From assembly GCA_021779235.1 (NCBI GenBank), contig JAJYBA010000003.1, forward strand, positions 1-23,956: a stretch of 23,956 nt of DNA. The letters are read 5' to 3'. This document shows positions 1 through 6,279 of this stretch, piece after piece. The stretch comes from Bacillota bacterium. Its GTDB lineage: Bacteria > Bacillota > Clostridia > Clostridiales > Clostridiaceae. Under the pieces are notes generated by a model. The model was not told where the DNA came from and made no database searches. It saw only the letters and a list, made by a program, of their open reading frames with translations. A program made the translations under genes and the position numbers. Position 1 is the first letter of the stretch; each line of letters begins with the position of its first letter.

Positions 1-367
1 CTTTGCATTCCAGAGCTACGGGACATTCTGATATTAATGGGGCTGTGACGTCTTTACTGTTTTCAATAGTAAAGTTCATTTCTTTAATTTTATCTATTTG
101 TTTCCCAGAGCGTACCCCGCAATAATCCACTTCTCTAACCATTTTGGAATTAGGTAGATTTACTACAAAGTCACCACTTTCTTTTATATAATCATAAGAA
201 AGTCTTTCTGGCCTTATGGCAACAGTTATCATTGGTGGTTTAGTGCAAGCTGTTCCTATCCATCCTACTGTAAAAACATTTATTTTTCCCTCTTTGTTTT
301 TTGAGGTGATTAATACTACAGGAACAGGATTTAACATTGCACTGCCTTTAAAAATAGTCTTTGTCAT
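1..367 (-). CDS. Flavin reductase-like (flavoredoxin-type) protein, 3' end outside window
   Basis: The first 122 codons of a minus-strand gene are present; the rest lies left of the window. The ATG at 367-365 follows a good ribosome site (GGAGTGAAAATAT). The protein starts MTKTIFKGSAMLNPVPVVLI and contains NVFTVGWIGTACTKPPMITV, then RPERLSYDYIKESGDFVVNL and NLPNSKMVREVDYCGVRSGK. This is the FMN-binding split-barrel of the flavin reductase-like family: an N-terminal P-V-P-V-V-L-I-T strand, a T-x-G-W-x-G-T motif contacting FMN, and the R-x-x-R-x-S-Y-D-x-I and D-F-V-V-N-L blocks. Such proteins bind FMN and pass electrons or reduce free flavin in the cytoplasm; the physiological partner cannot be told here. 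It has a long leader of about 200 nt containing a structured element (388-537) and a dyad near a TATAAT box (589-617), which suggests regulation. Family is confident, exact role is not. Confidence 0.85.
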   Translation of the reverse strand, partial: MTKTIFKGSAMLNPVPVVLITSKNKEGKINVFTVGWIGTACTKPPMITVAIRPERLSYDYIKESGDFVVNLPNSKMVREVDYCGVRSGKQIDKIKEMNFTIENSKDVTAPLISECPVALECK

Positions 368-387
368 ATATTTTCACTCCTATATTT

Positions 388-537
388 TTAATGACATTTC
401 AGAAGGAAGAGCCCATTTCTACAAGTGCCGGCGAACTACTATGGCAAAAATAAAATTTCAGTGGGAGGATAACAATTGAGAATTGTTATCTACCCCAGAG
501 GAATACAAAGGGGTAAGTTTCTTTCTGAAGTCATTAA
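388..537 (-). repeat. Structured intergenic element, copy A (leader of flavin reductase gene)
   Basis: A 150-nt element is closed by a long stem: 388-395 (TTAATGAC) pairs with 530-537 (GTCATTAA), and 398-404 (TTCAGAA) pairs with 523-529 (TTCTGAA), leaving a 2-nt bulge. Inside are a perfect 10-bp hairpin (GATAACAATT 468-477 with AATTGTTATC 481-490, loop GAG) and a TACCCC (491-496)/GGGGTA (510-515) hairpin whose loop carries GAGGAATAC. A GC-rich segment with GCCGGCGAAC (427-436) is not seen in the other copies. Read on the minus strand, the order CCCCTT, GTATTCCTC, ACAATTCTCAATTGT matches copy B at 4967-5076 and, more loosely, copy C at 22721-22786. As RNA it would lie in the leader of the minus-strand flavin reductase gene, ending 21 nt before its ATG. 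It does not match any riboswitch consensus I know. DNA-level cruciform versus RNA function cannot be settled here. Confidence 0.6.
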
Positions 538-543
538 TATTAC

Positions 544-563
544 AGCATCAAAGGTGATGCTTT
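544..563. other. Small stem-loop in the 368-834 gap
   Basis: AGCATCA (544-550) pairs with TGATGCT (555-561) around AAGG and is followed on the plus strand by TT and then AACATTTC. The T tract is too weak for a confident terminator. On the minus strand it would be part of the flavin reductase leader. Confidence 0.35.
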
Positions 564-588
564 AACATTTCTAGTTGAAACATCTTTC

Positions 589-617
589 TATTGTATAACA
601 TTACTCATTATACAATA
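589..617. promoter_or_regulatory. 10-bp inverted repeat overlapping a minus-strand -10 box
   Basis: TATTGTATAA (589-598) and TTATACAATA (608-617) are perfect inverted repeats separated by 9 nt. On the minus strand a TATAAT hexamer (612-607) falls inside the dyad, so a protein bound here would cover a promoter for the flavin reductase gene. A similar dyad with the same ATTGTATA half-site lies upstream of the HsmA-like gene (13293-13321). The symmetry is observed; operator function is inferred. Confidence 0.35.
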
Positions 618-834
618 CCTTAAAAGATTTATACAGTTGCAAATTTAAATGAAAAATATTTTATAAAAACAAGAAAAAAATGTAATTAATATGTAACTAA
701 ATATAATTTCTAATCGTCTATAATATAGATATAAATGGAAATAAAGTTAAAAAAAGATAAAATGTATTTTTAACAAAAGACAGGCTTTTATATTAAAATA
801 GAAAAATATTATATATTGAAAGGTAGGAATTATA

Positions 835-3150
835 ATGAATAGGAAAAGGATTTTTTCAGTATTATTAGCAGCAGCATTAACTTTTACTGGGACAACTTCA
901 ACTTTTGCAAAAACTATGACAAAGGCTCAACCTCCAACGACACCAATAGTAACCACAACTTCAACAACGGATACAACAAATAGCGAAGATGAAAAGAGTG
1001 TTAAAATATCAAAGGAAAAAGCAAAGGAGATTGCAAAGGAAACAATTAGAACTTGTTTTAGTACAGAAATAGATGATAGTAAATTTACCCTAAGAAGTAA
1101 CCTTAATACATCAAATTACAATGGTAAACAGAATAGTTCATGGAGTATTTATTGGGAAATGTATAATATGGAGAAAAGTATTAATATTAGTGTTACCTTG
1201 AATGCAGAAACTGGTGAAGTTACTCAAGCAAGCAATTATGAGCGCATGACAAATCAAGAAAATGCAGTTCCAACAATAACTGTTAAAGAAGCAGAAAAAA
1301 TTAGCGATGATTTTATTAAAAAAATCCAACCTGACAAATTCAATGAAGCTAACAAAAAGAATTATAATAATTTAGGATATTACGGATCCGCTAACTACAA
1401 TTTTAACTATGTAGGTAAAGTAAATGGAATTGAATTTGAGGGTAATAATATTAGTGTAGAAGTTGATGGAGTAAAAGGTAAGGTAGTTTCTTACTATTGT
1501 AATTGGGATAAAGATTTGAAATTCCCAGAAGTTAAAGGAATAATAGACTCTAAAACTGCAAGTGAAACATTTAAAAATGAGGCTAAGATGACTTTAAGAT
1601 ACACAACCTTTATGCCAAATTATAGATATTTTGAAAATAAAAAAGATGTGAAATTAATGTACGTTCCAGAGTTTAGTAAAGGAAGTATGGTAGATGCTAA
1701 AGATGGCAAGATGATCGATTGGAATAGCAATTCCAATGGACCGATAATAAAAGATTTAAATGAAAAAGAAAAACAAGAATTTTATAATAATGCAAAGGTG
1801 ACAACACCTAGAGAAAAGGCGATAGAAGAGGGCGAAGCAGAAAAAATAATAAAAAGTCTTATAAGTAAACTTTACGGTGAGGGTTATGTAATTCAGGATT
1901 TGGGATATCAAGAAAATGCCGAAGGTTATGGTAGTTCAGGTAATAAGGTTTGGAATGCATACTTCAACAAAGGAGAAATAGGAAAATACAATGAAAGTGG
2001 AAACGTATCTTTAGATGCTTTAACTGGGGAAATAATAAGCTGTAATAAATATTCCAATGAAGACTATAATGCAAGTCAAAAATTTGAGCCTAAATTAACT
2101 TGGGAAGAGGCATATACTAAAGCAATAGAGGTAGTTGCAAAATATTATCCTAATAAAGTAAAACAAATAAAAACTGAGCAACTACATTATAATTATATCG
2201 ATTATGACAAAATGGGCGAAAGAAATTATTATTTCAACTTTGTAAGATTAGAAAATGGTATAGAATATAATGATAATAATATAAATATTGGCTTTAGTGC
2301 TGTAACTGGTGAAATGAATAATTTAAATTGTAATTGGGATAAAAATATTAAGTTTCCAGAGGCTAAAAACACTATAAGTAAGGAAGAGGCTAGCGAAATA
2401 TTCTTCAATAAATATAAACCTGTATTAATTTATACACAAATAAATAAAAGCAAAGATTATGAAAAACCAGAATTAGAAATGAAGATAGCTTATAGACTAG
2501 GTGATGGTAATGGGATATATGATTATACAAATATTGATGCTCTTACTGGTAAATTTGTAAATTATAATGGTGAAAATATCGATCAAAATGTAGAATTATT
2601 TAAAGAAAAGATTAAAGATAGTAAGGCAGAAAAAGAATTAAGTATTTTAGCTTCAAAAGGATTAATTGAAACTGCAGATTTTAAACTAGATAAAAAGATT
2701 ACTCAAATTGACTTAATTAAAATGCTAGTGAACGCAAAAGGGTATAGTCCATACATGGTAGAAAAAACTGCTGATTTGAAATTCTCAAATATTGCAAAAT
2801 CCGATGTGAACTATAAATACCTTCAAATGGCTGTATACTATGGAATAGTAGAAAATTCAGAAGGTGAATTTATAGGAGAACAGTTAGTTACTCGTGAGGA
2901 ACTCGCTAAAACCTTAGTTAAATTTACTAATTATAGCAAACTTGCAGATCATAGTGAACTTTTTAAACCTAATTATAGTGATGTCAGTAAAATAAGTAAG
3001 GGTAATCTAGGGTATGTTGCAATTGCAGAGGCATTTGGTTTTATAAAAATAGAGAATAATGAATTTAAGCCAAGTGACAATGCCACAATGGAACAATTAG
3101 CTATAGGTGTATATAATGCACTTAATAACGTAAGAAGTACACAATACTAA
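835..3150 (+). CDS. Secreted YcdB/YcdC-repeat protein with S-layer-homology (SLH) domain
   Basis: A 771-residue exported protein. Residues 1-25 form a signal peptide (RKR, then a hydrophobic stretch, predicted cut after TFA). A Thr/Ser-rich linker (about 26-55) follows. Two related YcdB/YcdC (PepSY-like) units occupy roughly 55-330 and 335-610. Each has a K-E-x-A-x-x-I/F-x start and the repeated phrase CNWDK-(DL/NI)-KFPE, plus an L(D/T)ALTGE/K type turn (DALTGEIISC, DALTGKFVNY). From about 625 to the end there are SLH-type repeats (KKITQIDLIKMLVNAKGYSP; EQLVTREELAKTLVKF; NATMEQLAIGVYNALNN), expected to hold the protein to secondary cell-wall polymers. YcdB-SLH proteins are common in Clostridium and Bacillus; their molecular role is not established. 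The ATG follows GAAAGGTAGG. It is probably monocistronic, with a stem-loop just after the stop. An A+T-rich leader has a TATAAT at 719-724 but no clear -35. Confidence 0.85.
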   Translation: MNRKRIFSVLLAAALTFTGTTSTFAKTMTKAQPPTTPIVTTTSTTDTTNSEDEKSVKISKEKAKEIAKETIRTCFSTEIDDSKFTLRSNLNTSNYNGKQNSSWSIYWEMYNMEKSINISVTLNAETGEVTQASNYERMTNQENAVPTITVKEAEKISDDFIKKIQPDKFNEANKKNYNNLGYYGSANYNFNYVGKVNGIEFEGNNISVEVDGVKGKVVSYYCNWDKDLKFPEVKGIIDSKTASETFKNEAKMTLRYTTFMPNYRYFENKKDVKLMYVPEFSKGSMVDAKDGKMIDWNSNSNGPIIKDLNEKEKQEFYNNAKVTTPREKAIEEGEAEKIIKSLISKLYGEGYVIQDLGYQENAEGYGSSGNKVWNAYFNKGEIGKYNESGNVSLDALTGEIISCNKYSNEDYNASQKFEPKLTWEEAYTKAIEVVAKYYPNKVKQIKTEQLHYNYIDYDKMGERNYYFNFVRLENGIEYNDNNINIGFSAVTGEMNNLNCNWDKNIKFPEAKNTISKEEASEIFFNKYKPVLIYTQINKSKDYEKPELEMKIAYRLGDGNGIYDYTNIDALTGKFVNYNGENIDQNVELFKEKIKDSKAEKELSILASKGLIETADFKLDKKITQIDLIKMLVNAKGYSPYMVEKTADLKFSNIAKSDVNYKYLQMAVYYGIVENSEGEFIGEQLVTREELAKTLVKFTNYSKLADHSELFKPNYSDVSKISKGNLGYVAIAEAFGFIKIENNEFKPSDNATMEQLAIGVYNALNNVRSTQY

Positions 3151-3162
3151 GGGAAAGGTTTC

Positions 3163-3190
3163 GCATGTAGGATATTCTATTCCTACATGC
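3163..3190 (+). terminator. Stem-loop after the YcdB/SLH gene
   Basis: GCATGTAGGA (3163-3172) pairs perfectly with TCCTACATGC (3181-3190) around an 8-nt loop, 12 nt after the stop codon. The base can be extended by AAGG/CCTT-type pairing. There is no long T tract (AGACCCTTAATC follows), so it is a plausible but not classical intrinsic terminator. Confidence 0.6.
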
Positions 3191-3242
3191 AGACCCTTAA
3201 TCATTATGAGCTCTCTTTATGAATAATAATTTTTCAATAATA

Positions 3243-3251
3243 TGGTATAAT
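3243..3251 (+). promoter_or_regulatory. Extended -10 promoter for the small protein gene
   Basis: TGGTATAAT (3243-3251) matches the extended -10 consensus TGnTATAAT. A conventional -35 at 17 bp is not recognisable. It is 54 nt before the chosen start at 3305 and downstream of the preceding stem-loop. Confidence 0.5.
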
Positions 3252-3304
3252 ACTATTAGGGCTTATAACCTAAGGTAAAGTATAATATAGGTATGGTGAT
3301 AATT

Positions 3305-3667
3305 ATGACGGTTGCAGGAAAAATAATATATGGTGTTGGAAAATTAGTTGGAAATACCGCGGAGTATAGTATTGAGCTAACGGGTAATGTTATATCTTCT
3401 ATAGTAGAACTTTCAGGTAAAGAGAAGTTAGCTGCAAACACCAAGAAATATAGCACAATAGCTTCTAAAGTGGTGGGAAAAACGGCAAAAATCACAGCTG
3501 CAGTAGCTGCTGTTGTAGTAGATAAAACTATTGATACAACTATAAATACTGCAAAATATATTGCTGAAAATGCTGTGGAGTCTAGTGTAAAGGTTTATGG
3601 GCAATCAGACAAATTCTATGATGAAGATAAATATGTAGAGGTTGACTATAAAGTAGAGGAAAAATAA
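3305..3667 (+). CDS. Small Ala/Val/Lys-rich protein of unknown function
   Basis: A 120-residue protein that I do not recognise. I start it at the ATG at 3305 because GGTGAT lies 4-5 nt upstream; an in-frame ATG at 3293 overlaps that ribosome site and would add MVII. The sequence is low in aromatic residues and rich in Ala, Val, Ile, Lys and Thr. Gly-spaced segments lie near the start (AGKIIYGVGKLVGNTAEY), followed by a long stretch from about 52 to 96 (KVVGKTAKITAAVAAVVVDK, TIDTTINTAKYIAENAVESS), then an acidic tail (DEDKYVEVDYKVEEK). There is no signal peptide, no Cys and no clear membrane segment, although residues 64-75 are hydrophobic. It probably forms amphipathic helices and may be surface-associating. 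It has its own promoter and nothing in the neighbours assigns a role. Confidence 0.7.
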   Translation: MTVAGKIIYGVGKLVGNTAEYSIELTGNVISSIVELSGKEKLAANTKKYSTIASKVVGKTAKITAAVAAVVVDKTIDTTINTAKYIAENAVESSVKVYGQSDKFYDEDKYVEVDYKVEEK

Positions 3668-3730
3668 GGTGTAATATGTTAAAAAAGATACTTTAGTGCA
3701 ATATTAATTTTATTATTTGAATAATACCAC

Positions 3731-3759
3731 TTTTCAAATATATGTATTAGTGATATAAT
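3731..3759 (+). promoter_or_regulatory. Promoter of candidate small RNA
   Basis: TTTTCA (3731-3736), a 17-bp spacer and TATAAT (3754-3759) preceded by TGA, so it also fits the extended -10 form TGnTATAAT. It lies 43 nt upstream of a strong terminator hairpin, with no recognised gene between. Confidence 0.55.
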
Positions 3760-3765
3760 GTAAAT

Positions 3766-3850
3766 GAGAGTAAATATGAATATGGCTAAGAGAAATGAGA
3801 GCCACACTAGTAGATCTATTAAATGATAGATTTATTTAGTGTGGTTTTTT
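3766..3850 (+). ncRNA. Candidate short non-coding RNA or leader, about 85 nt
   Basis: The promoter at 3731-3759 predicts a transcript start near 3766, and a classical terminator ends near 3850. Between them is a GGCT/AGCC mini-hairpin (3784-3803, partly competing with the terminator). There is also a 16-codon reading frame from the ATG at 3776 to the TGA at 3824-3826 (MNMAKRNESHTSRSIK) that runs into the terminator stem. It could be an independent small RNA, or an attenuator-type leader with a peptide for the hydrolase gene 180 nt downstream. The gap and a separate TATAAT near 3983 make independence more likely. No known RNA family was recognised. Confidence 0.45.
3802..3850 (+). terminator. 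Intrinsic terminator
   Basis: CCACACTA (3802-3809) pairs with TAGTGTGG (3837-3844), with an inner ATCTAT/ATAGAT helix, followed directly by six T (3845-3850). Confidence 0.85.
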
Positions 3851-4031
3851 GTGCTTTAAAATACATAAGGCATATTGAAATAAAAAATATTTTAAGTAAT
3901 GGAGTGAATTTAATAGTTTTAAAAATCATAGATAAGATATAGCAACATAAACCTACTATGTAAGATAATTTTGTGGTTTAATTATAATGTAAAGTATTGC
4001 TAAATAAAAATATAAATAGGGGGATAGGGCT

Positions 4032-4958
4032 ATGAAAGTAGAAACTTTTACTTTTAAGGATAAGGGTGGTTTAGAGATATTTGTATACAAATGGCTACCT
4101 GATGAAAATATACAAGTTAAGGGAATAGTTCAGATATCACATGGAATGGCAGAGGTAGCAGCTAGATATGAAGGCTTTGCAAATGCTTTAACCAATGATG
4201 GGTTTATTGTTTATGCTAATGACCATAGAGGGCATGGAAAAACTGCAGGGAAAATTGAAAAACTAGGTGACTTAGGTGAGGATGGCTTTAATTTAATGGT
4301 TGAAAATATGCATGGATTAAATGAAAGAATTAAAGAAGAAGATCTTAATTTACCTATATTTTTATTTGGACATAGTATGGGATCGTTCTTAACACAAAGA
4401 TACATTTGTTTATATGGGAGTGGATTAAAGGGTGCAATTCTTTCAGGATCTTGTGGCAAGCAAGGAATTATTATTGATATAGCTAGAGCAATAGCAAAGG
4501 GCGAAATAAAGAAAATTGGAAGAAGTGGTAAAAGTAATAAACTAGATAAGTTATCTTTTGGAAGCTATAATAATTCTTTTAAGCCAAATAGAACAGCCTT
4601 TGACTGGTTAAGCAGAGACAACAAAGAAGTAGACAAATATATAGCTGATCCATTCTGTGGCACAGTTTTTACAGCTGGATTTTTTTATGACTTTTTAGGT
4701 GGGCTTAAAAATATAGCTGATAACATGGAAATTAAAAATGTTCCTAAGGATTTACCTATTTATATTTTCTCAGGAGATAAAGATCCTGTAGGAAAGAATG
4801 GCAAGGGTGTTCTAAGACTATTTAATACTTATAAGCAACATGGAATCAAGGATTTAACTCATAAGCTTTATAAAGATGGAAGACATGAGATGCTTAATGA
4901 AACTAATAAGGAAGAAGTAATTGGAGACGTAATAAAATGGCTAAATGCTCATATTTGA
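4032..4958 (+). CDS. Alpha/beta hydrolase, monoacylglycerol lipase type
   Basis: A 308-residue cytoplasmic serine hydrolase of the Hydrolase_4 / monoacylglycerol lipase group. The nucleophile elbow is GHSMG with Ser115. The rest of the triad is probably Asp251 in FSGDKDPVG and His285 in KDGRHEMLNE. The oxyanion region is the HGMAE motif (residues 37-41), and the block ANDHRGHGKT (62-71) is characteristic of this group. The lid lies between about 145 and 240. Substrates in this family are esters of glycerol or lysophospholipids; the actual substrate is not determined. The start is supported by a GGGGGATAGGG ribosome site. It has no signal peptide. Transcribed alone; a TATAAT at 3983-3988 may be its -10. 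Its 3' end is followed 8 nt later by structured element copy B. Confidence 0.85.
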   Translation: MKVETFTFKDKGGLEIFVYKWLPDENIQVKGIVQISHGMAEVAARYEGFANALTNDGFIVYANDHRGHGKTAGKIEKLGDLGEDGFNLMVENMHGLNERIKEEDLNLPIFLFGHSMGSFLTQRYICLYGSGLKGAILSGSCGKQGIIIDIARAIAKGEIKKIGRSGKSNKLDKLSFGSYNNSFKPNRTAFDWLSRDNKEVDKYIADPFCGTVFTAGFFYDFLGGLKNIADNMEIKNVPKDLPIYIFSGDKDPVGKNGKGVLRLFNTYKQHGIKDLTHKLYKDGRHEMLNETNKEEVIGDVIKWLNAHI

Positions 4959-4966
4959 TTTTAGTG

Positions 4967-5076
4967 TGCAGTTGCTAAAAAATACAAACTCGCTGACCCC
5001 TTAGTATTCCTCATGGGCACACAACAATTCTCAATTGTTATGCACTCAAACATGTATTTTTCTTAACGCATCTGCA
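4967..5076 (+). repeat. Structured intergenic element, copy B
   Basis: A 110-nt element is closed by a long stem. TGCAGTTGC (4967-4975) pairs with GCATCTGCA (5068-5076) with one mismatch, then AAAAATACA (4978-4986) pairs with TGTATTTTT (5053-5061). Inside are the conserved blocks: CCCCTT (4997-5002), GTATTCCTC (5004-5012) and the hairpin AACAATT (5023-5029)/AATTGTT (5033-5039). The core aligns closely with copy A read on the minus strand, while the closing stems are unrelated in sequence. It occupies the first third of the 335-bp gap after the hydrolase gene and could serve as its 3' end. The remainder to 5220 is A+T-rich with nothing recognisable. Confidence 0.6.
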
Positions 5077-5220
5077 AATAAAATAAATTAAGAATTACTA
5101 AGGTTCGTTCAAATGCATTTTACACAATATACCCTTTTGTTAGCATAATCTAAGAAAAAATACTTAAGTTTATTTATATGAAAAAATGCACAATATATAT
5201 TCATGAAATATTATAAAGCA

Positions 5221-5264
5221 TATTCAGTAAATAACTATTTAATATGATGGCAATTTACTGAATA
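5221..5264 (+). promoter_or_regulatory. 12-bp inverted repeat upstream of the NlpC/P60 gene
   Basis: TATTCAGTAAAT (5221-5232) and ATTTACTGAATA (5253-5264) form a perfect inverted repeat with a 20-nt loop, ending 16 nt before the GGAGTGA ribosome site. It is either an operator or a 5'-UTR hairpin controlling the cell-wall hydrolase. There is no T tract after it, so it is not a terminator. Confidence 0.4.
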
Positions 5265-5293
5265 CGCCTAAATGAATATAGGAGTGAGTTTAT

Positions 5294-6205
5294 ATGAGTT
5301 GGTGTAGGGAATATAAGTTAGTACAAGAAAATGAAGGATTTGTTGCTGTATTATATTTAAATATTGATCAAGCTGAATTTTCAAATGAATTTCTTGAAAG
5401 TATTAAAGATAATTATATAGAAATTGAGGCGGAAATAAAAGAATTTATTGATGAAAAGTTTCCGGACATTAAGGTTGGCAGTGCTAAACTAATTGTTGGA
5501 GCATTGGTAGTGGGCACAATGTCCTTTATGCCCCATGGTAAGGTGAAGGCACAAATAAATACCTCAGTCGTTACTGCTACCACTCAACAAGCTGCTAGTC
5601 TCGCTATTATTAAAGTAAATACAATGGGTACAGTAAATGCTACAAAACTTAATGTAAGAAATGGAGCATCAACAAGCAATACTATTATACATCAATTATT
5701 TCAAGGTAATAGGGTAAAGGTTATAGGTATATTAAATGGCTGGTGTCAAATTCAGTTATCTGATGGAAGAACAGGCTGGGTTAGTAAAGCATACCTACCA
5801 TTGGATATTGAATCAACTAGCAGAGAAGCAAGAGTTAGCAAAGTAGTAGCCACTGCGAAATCTTTACTAGGAACTCCCTATGTATGGGGAGGAGATGCCA
5901 TAGCAGATGGGGGATTCGATTGCTCAGGATTTACACAATATACTTTTAAATCAGTAGGATATACTATAAACCGAATATCTATTGATCAATCAAAACAGGG
6001 ACAATATGTGGCAAAAGAAAATTTACAAGCAGGTGACTTGGTTTTTTATTCACTTGCAGGTGATGGTAACATTTCTCATGTGGGGATTTATATTGGTGCT
6101 GGAAAGATGATACATAGTCCTAAAACAGGTGATGTAGTGAAAACAACAGATATAACTACAGCTTATTGGCAAACAAGATTTATAGCAGCAAAAAGGATTT
6201 TCTAA
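5294..6205 (+). CDS. SH3 - NlpC/P60 cell-wall endopeptidase with cytoplasmic-type N-terminal extension
   Basis: A 303-residue peptidoglycan hydrolase. Residues about 112-170 form a bacterial SH3 domain (TKLNVRNGAS, then GWCQIQLSDGRTGWVSKAYL). Residues 183-303 are an NlpC/P60 domain: catalytic Cys210 in FDCSGF, His262 in ISHVGIYIG, third polar residue probably His274 in MIHSP, and the usual GTPYVWGG opening. These enzymes cut D-gamma-Glu/diamino-acid bonds in stem peptides outside the membrane. Oddly, the membrane or signal segment is at about 64-80 (AKLIVGALVVGTMSFMP) and not at the start. It is preceded by about 60 charged residues (EYKLVQENEGFVAVLYLN, EFSNEFLESIKDN), and a possible cleavage site after KVKA (residue 86). 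The start has GGAGTGA 6 nt upstream, so the extension is real unless a later start is used. Single gene; a shared terminator faces hydA. Confidence 0.88.
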   Translation: MSWCREYKLVQENEGFVAVLYLNIDQAEFSNEFLESIKDNYIEIEAEIKEFIDEKFPDIKVGSAKLIVGALVVGTMSFMPHGKVKAQINTSVVTATTQQAASLAIIKVNTMGTVNATKLNVRNGASTSNTIIHQLFQGNRVKVIGILNGWCQIQLSDGRTGWVSKAYLPLDIESTSREARVSKVVATAKSLLGTPYVWGGDAIADGGFDCSGFTQYTFKSVGYTINRISIDQSKQGQYVAKENLQAGDLVFYSLAGDGNISHVGIYIGAGKMIHSPKTGDVVKTTDITTAYWQTRFIAAKRIF

Positions 6206-6231
6206 AATGGTAGCAATGTAATAAACAGAGG

Positions 6232-6274
6232 CAGAGACAGAACTCATTGTACACCATGAGTTCTGTCTCTGTTT
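6232..6274. terminator. Bidirectional terminator between nlpC/P60 and hydA
   Basis: CAGAGACAGAACTCAT (6232-6247) and ATGAGTTCTGTCTCTG (6256-6271) form a perfect 16-bp stem with an 8-nt loop. It lies between the convergent stops at 6205 and 6280. The plus-strand tail is TTTAAATATT; the minus-strand tail is poorer in T. Confidence 0.8.
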
Positions 6275-6279
6275 AAATA

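Noticed and set aside
216..479. 87-codon plus-strand reading frame
   Set aside because: It is antisense to the flavin reductase gene and its leader, with no ribosome site and a non-protein-like composition.
461..490. GGATAACAATT resembling half of the lac operator
   Set aside because: The symmetry here is GATAACAATT/AATTGTTATC with a 3-nt centre, unlike lacO, and it belongs to the three-copy structured element.
388..537. A known riboswitch (FMN, cobalamin, Moco, THF) before the flavin reductase gene
   Set aside because: None of the conserved core strings of these classes is present in order; only generic GC-rich pieces match.
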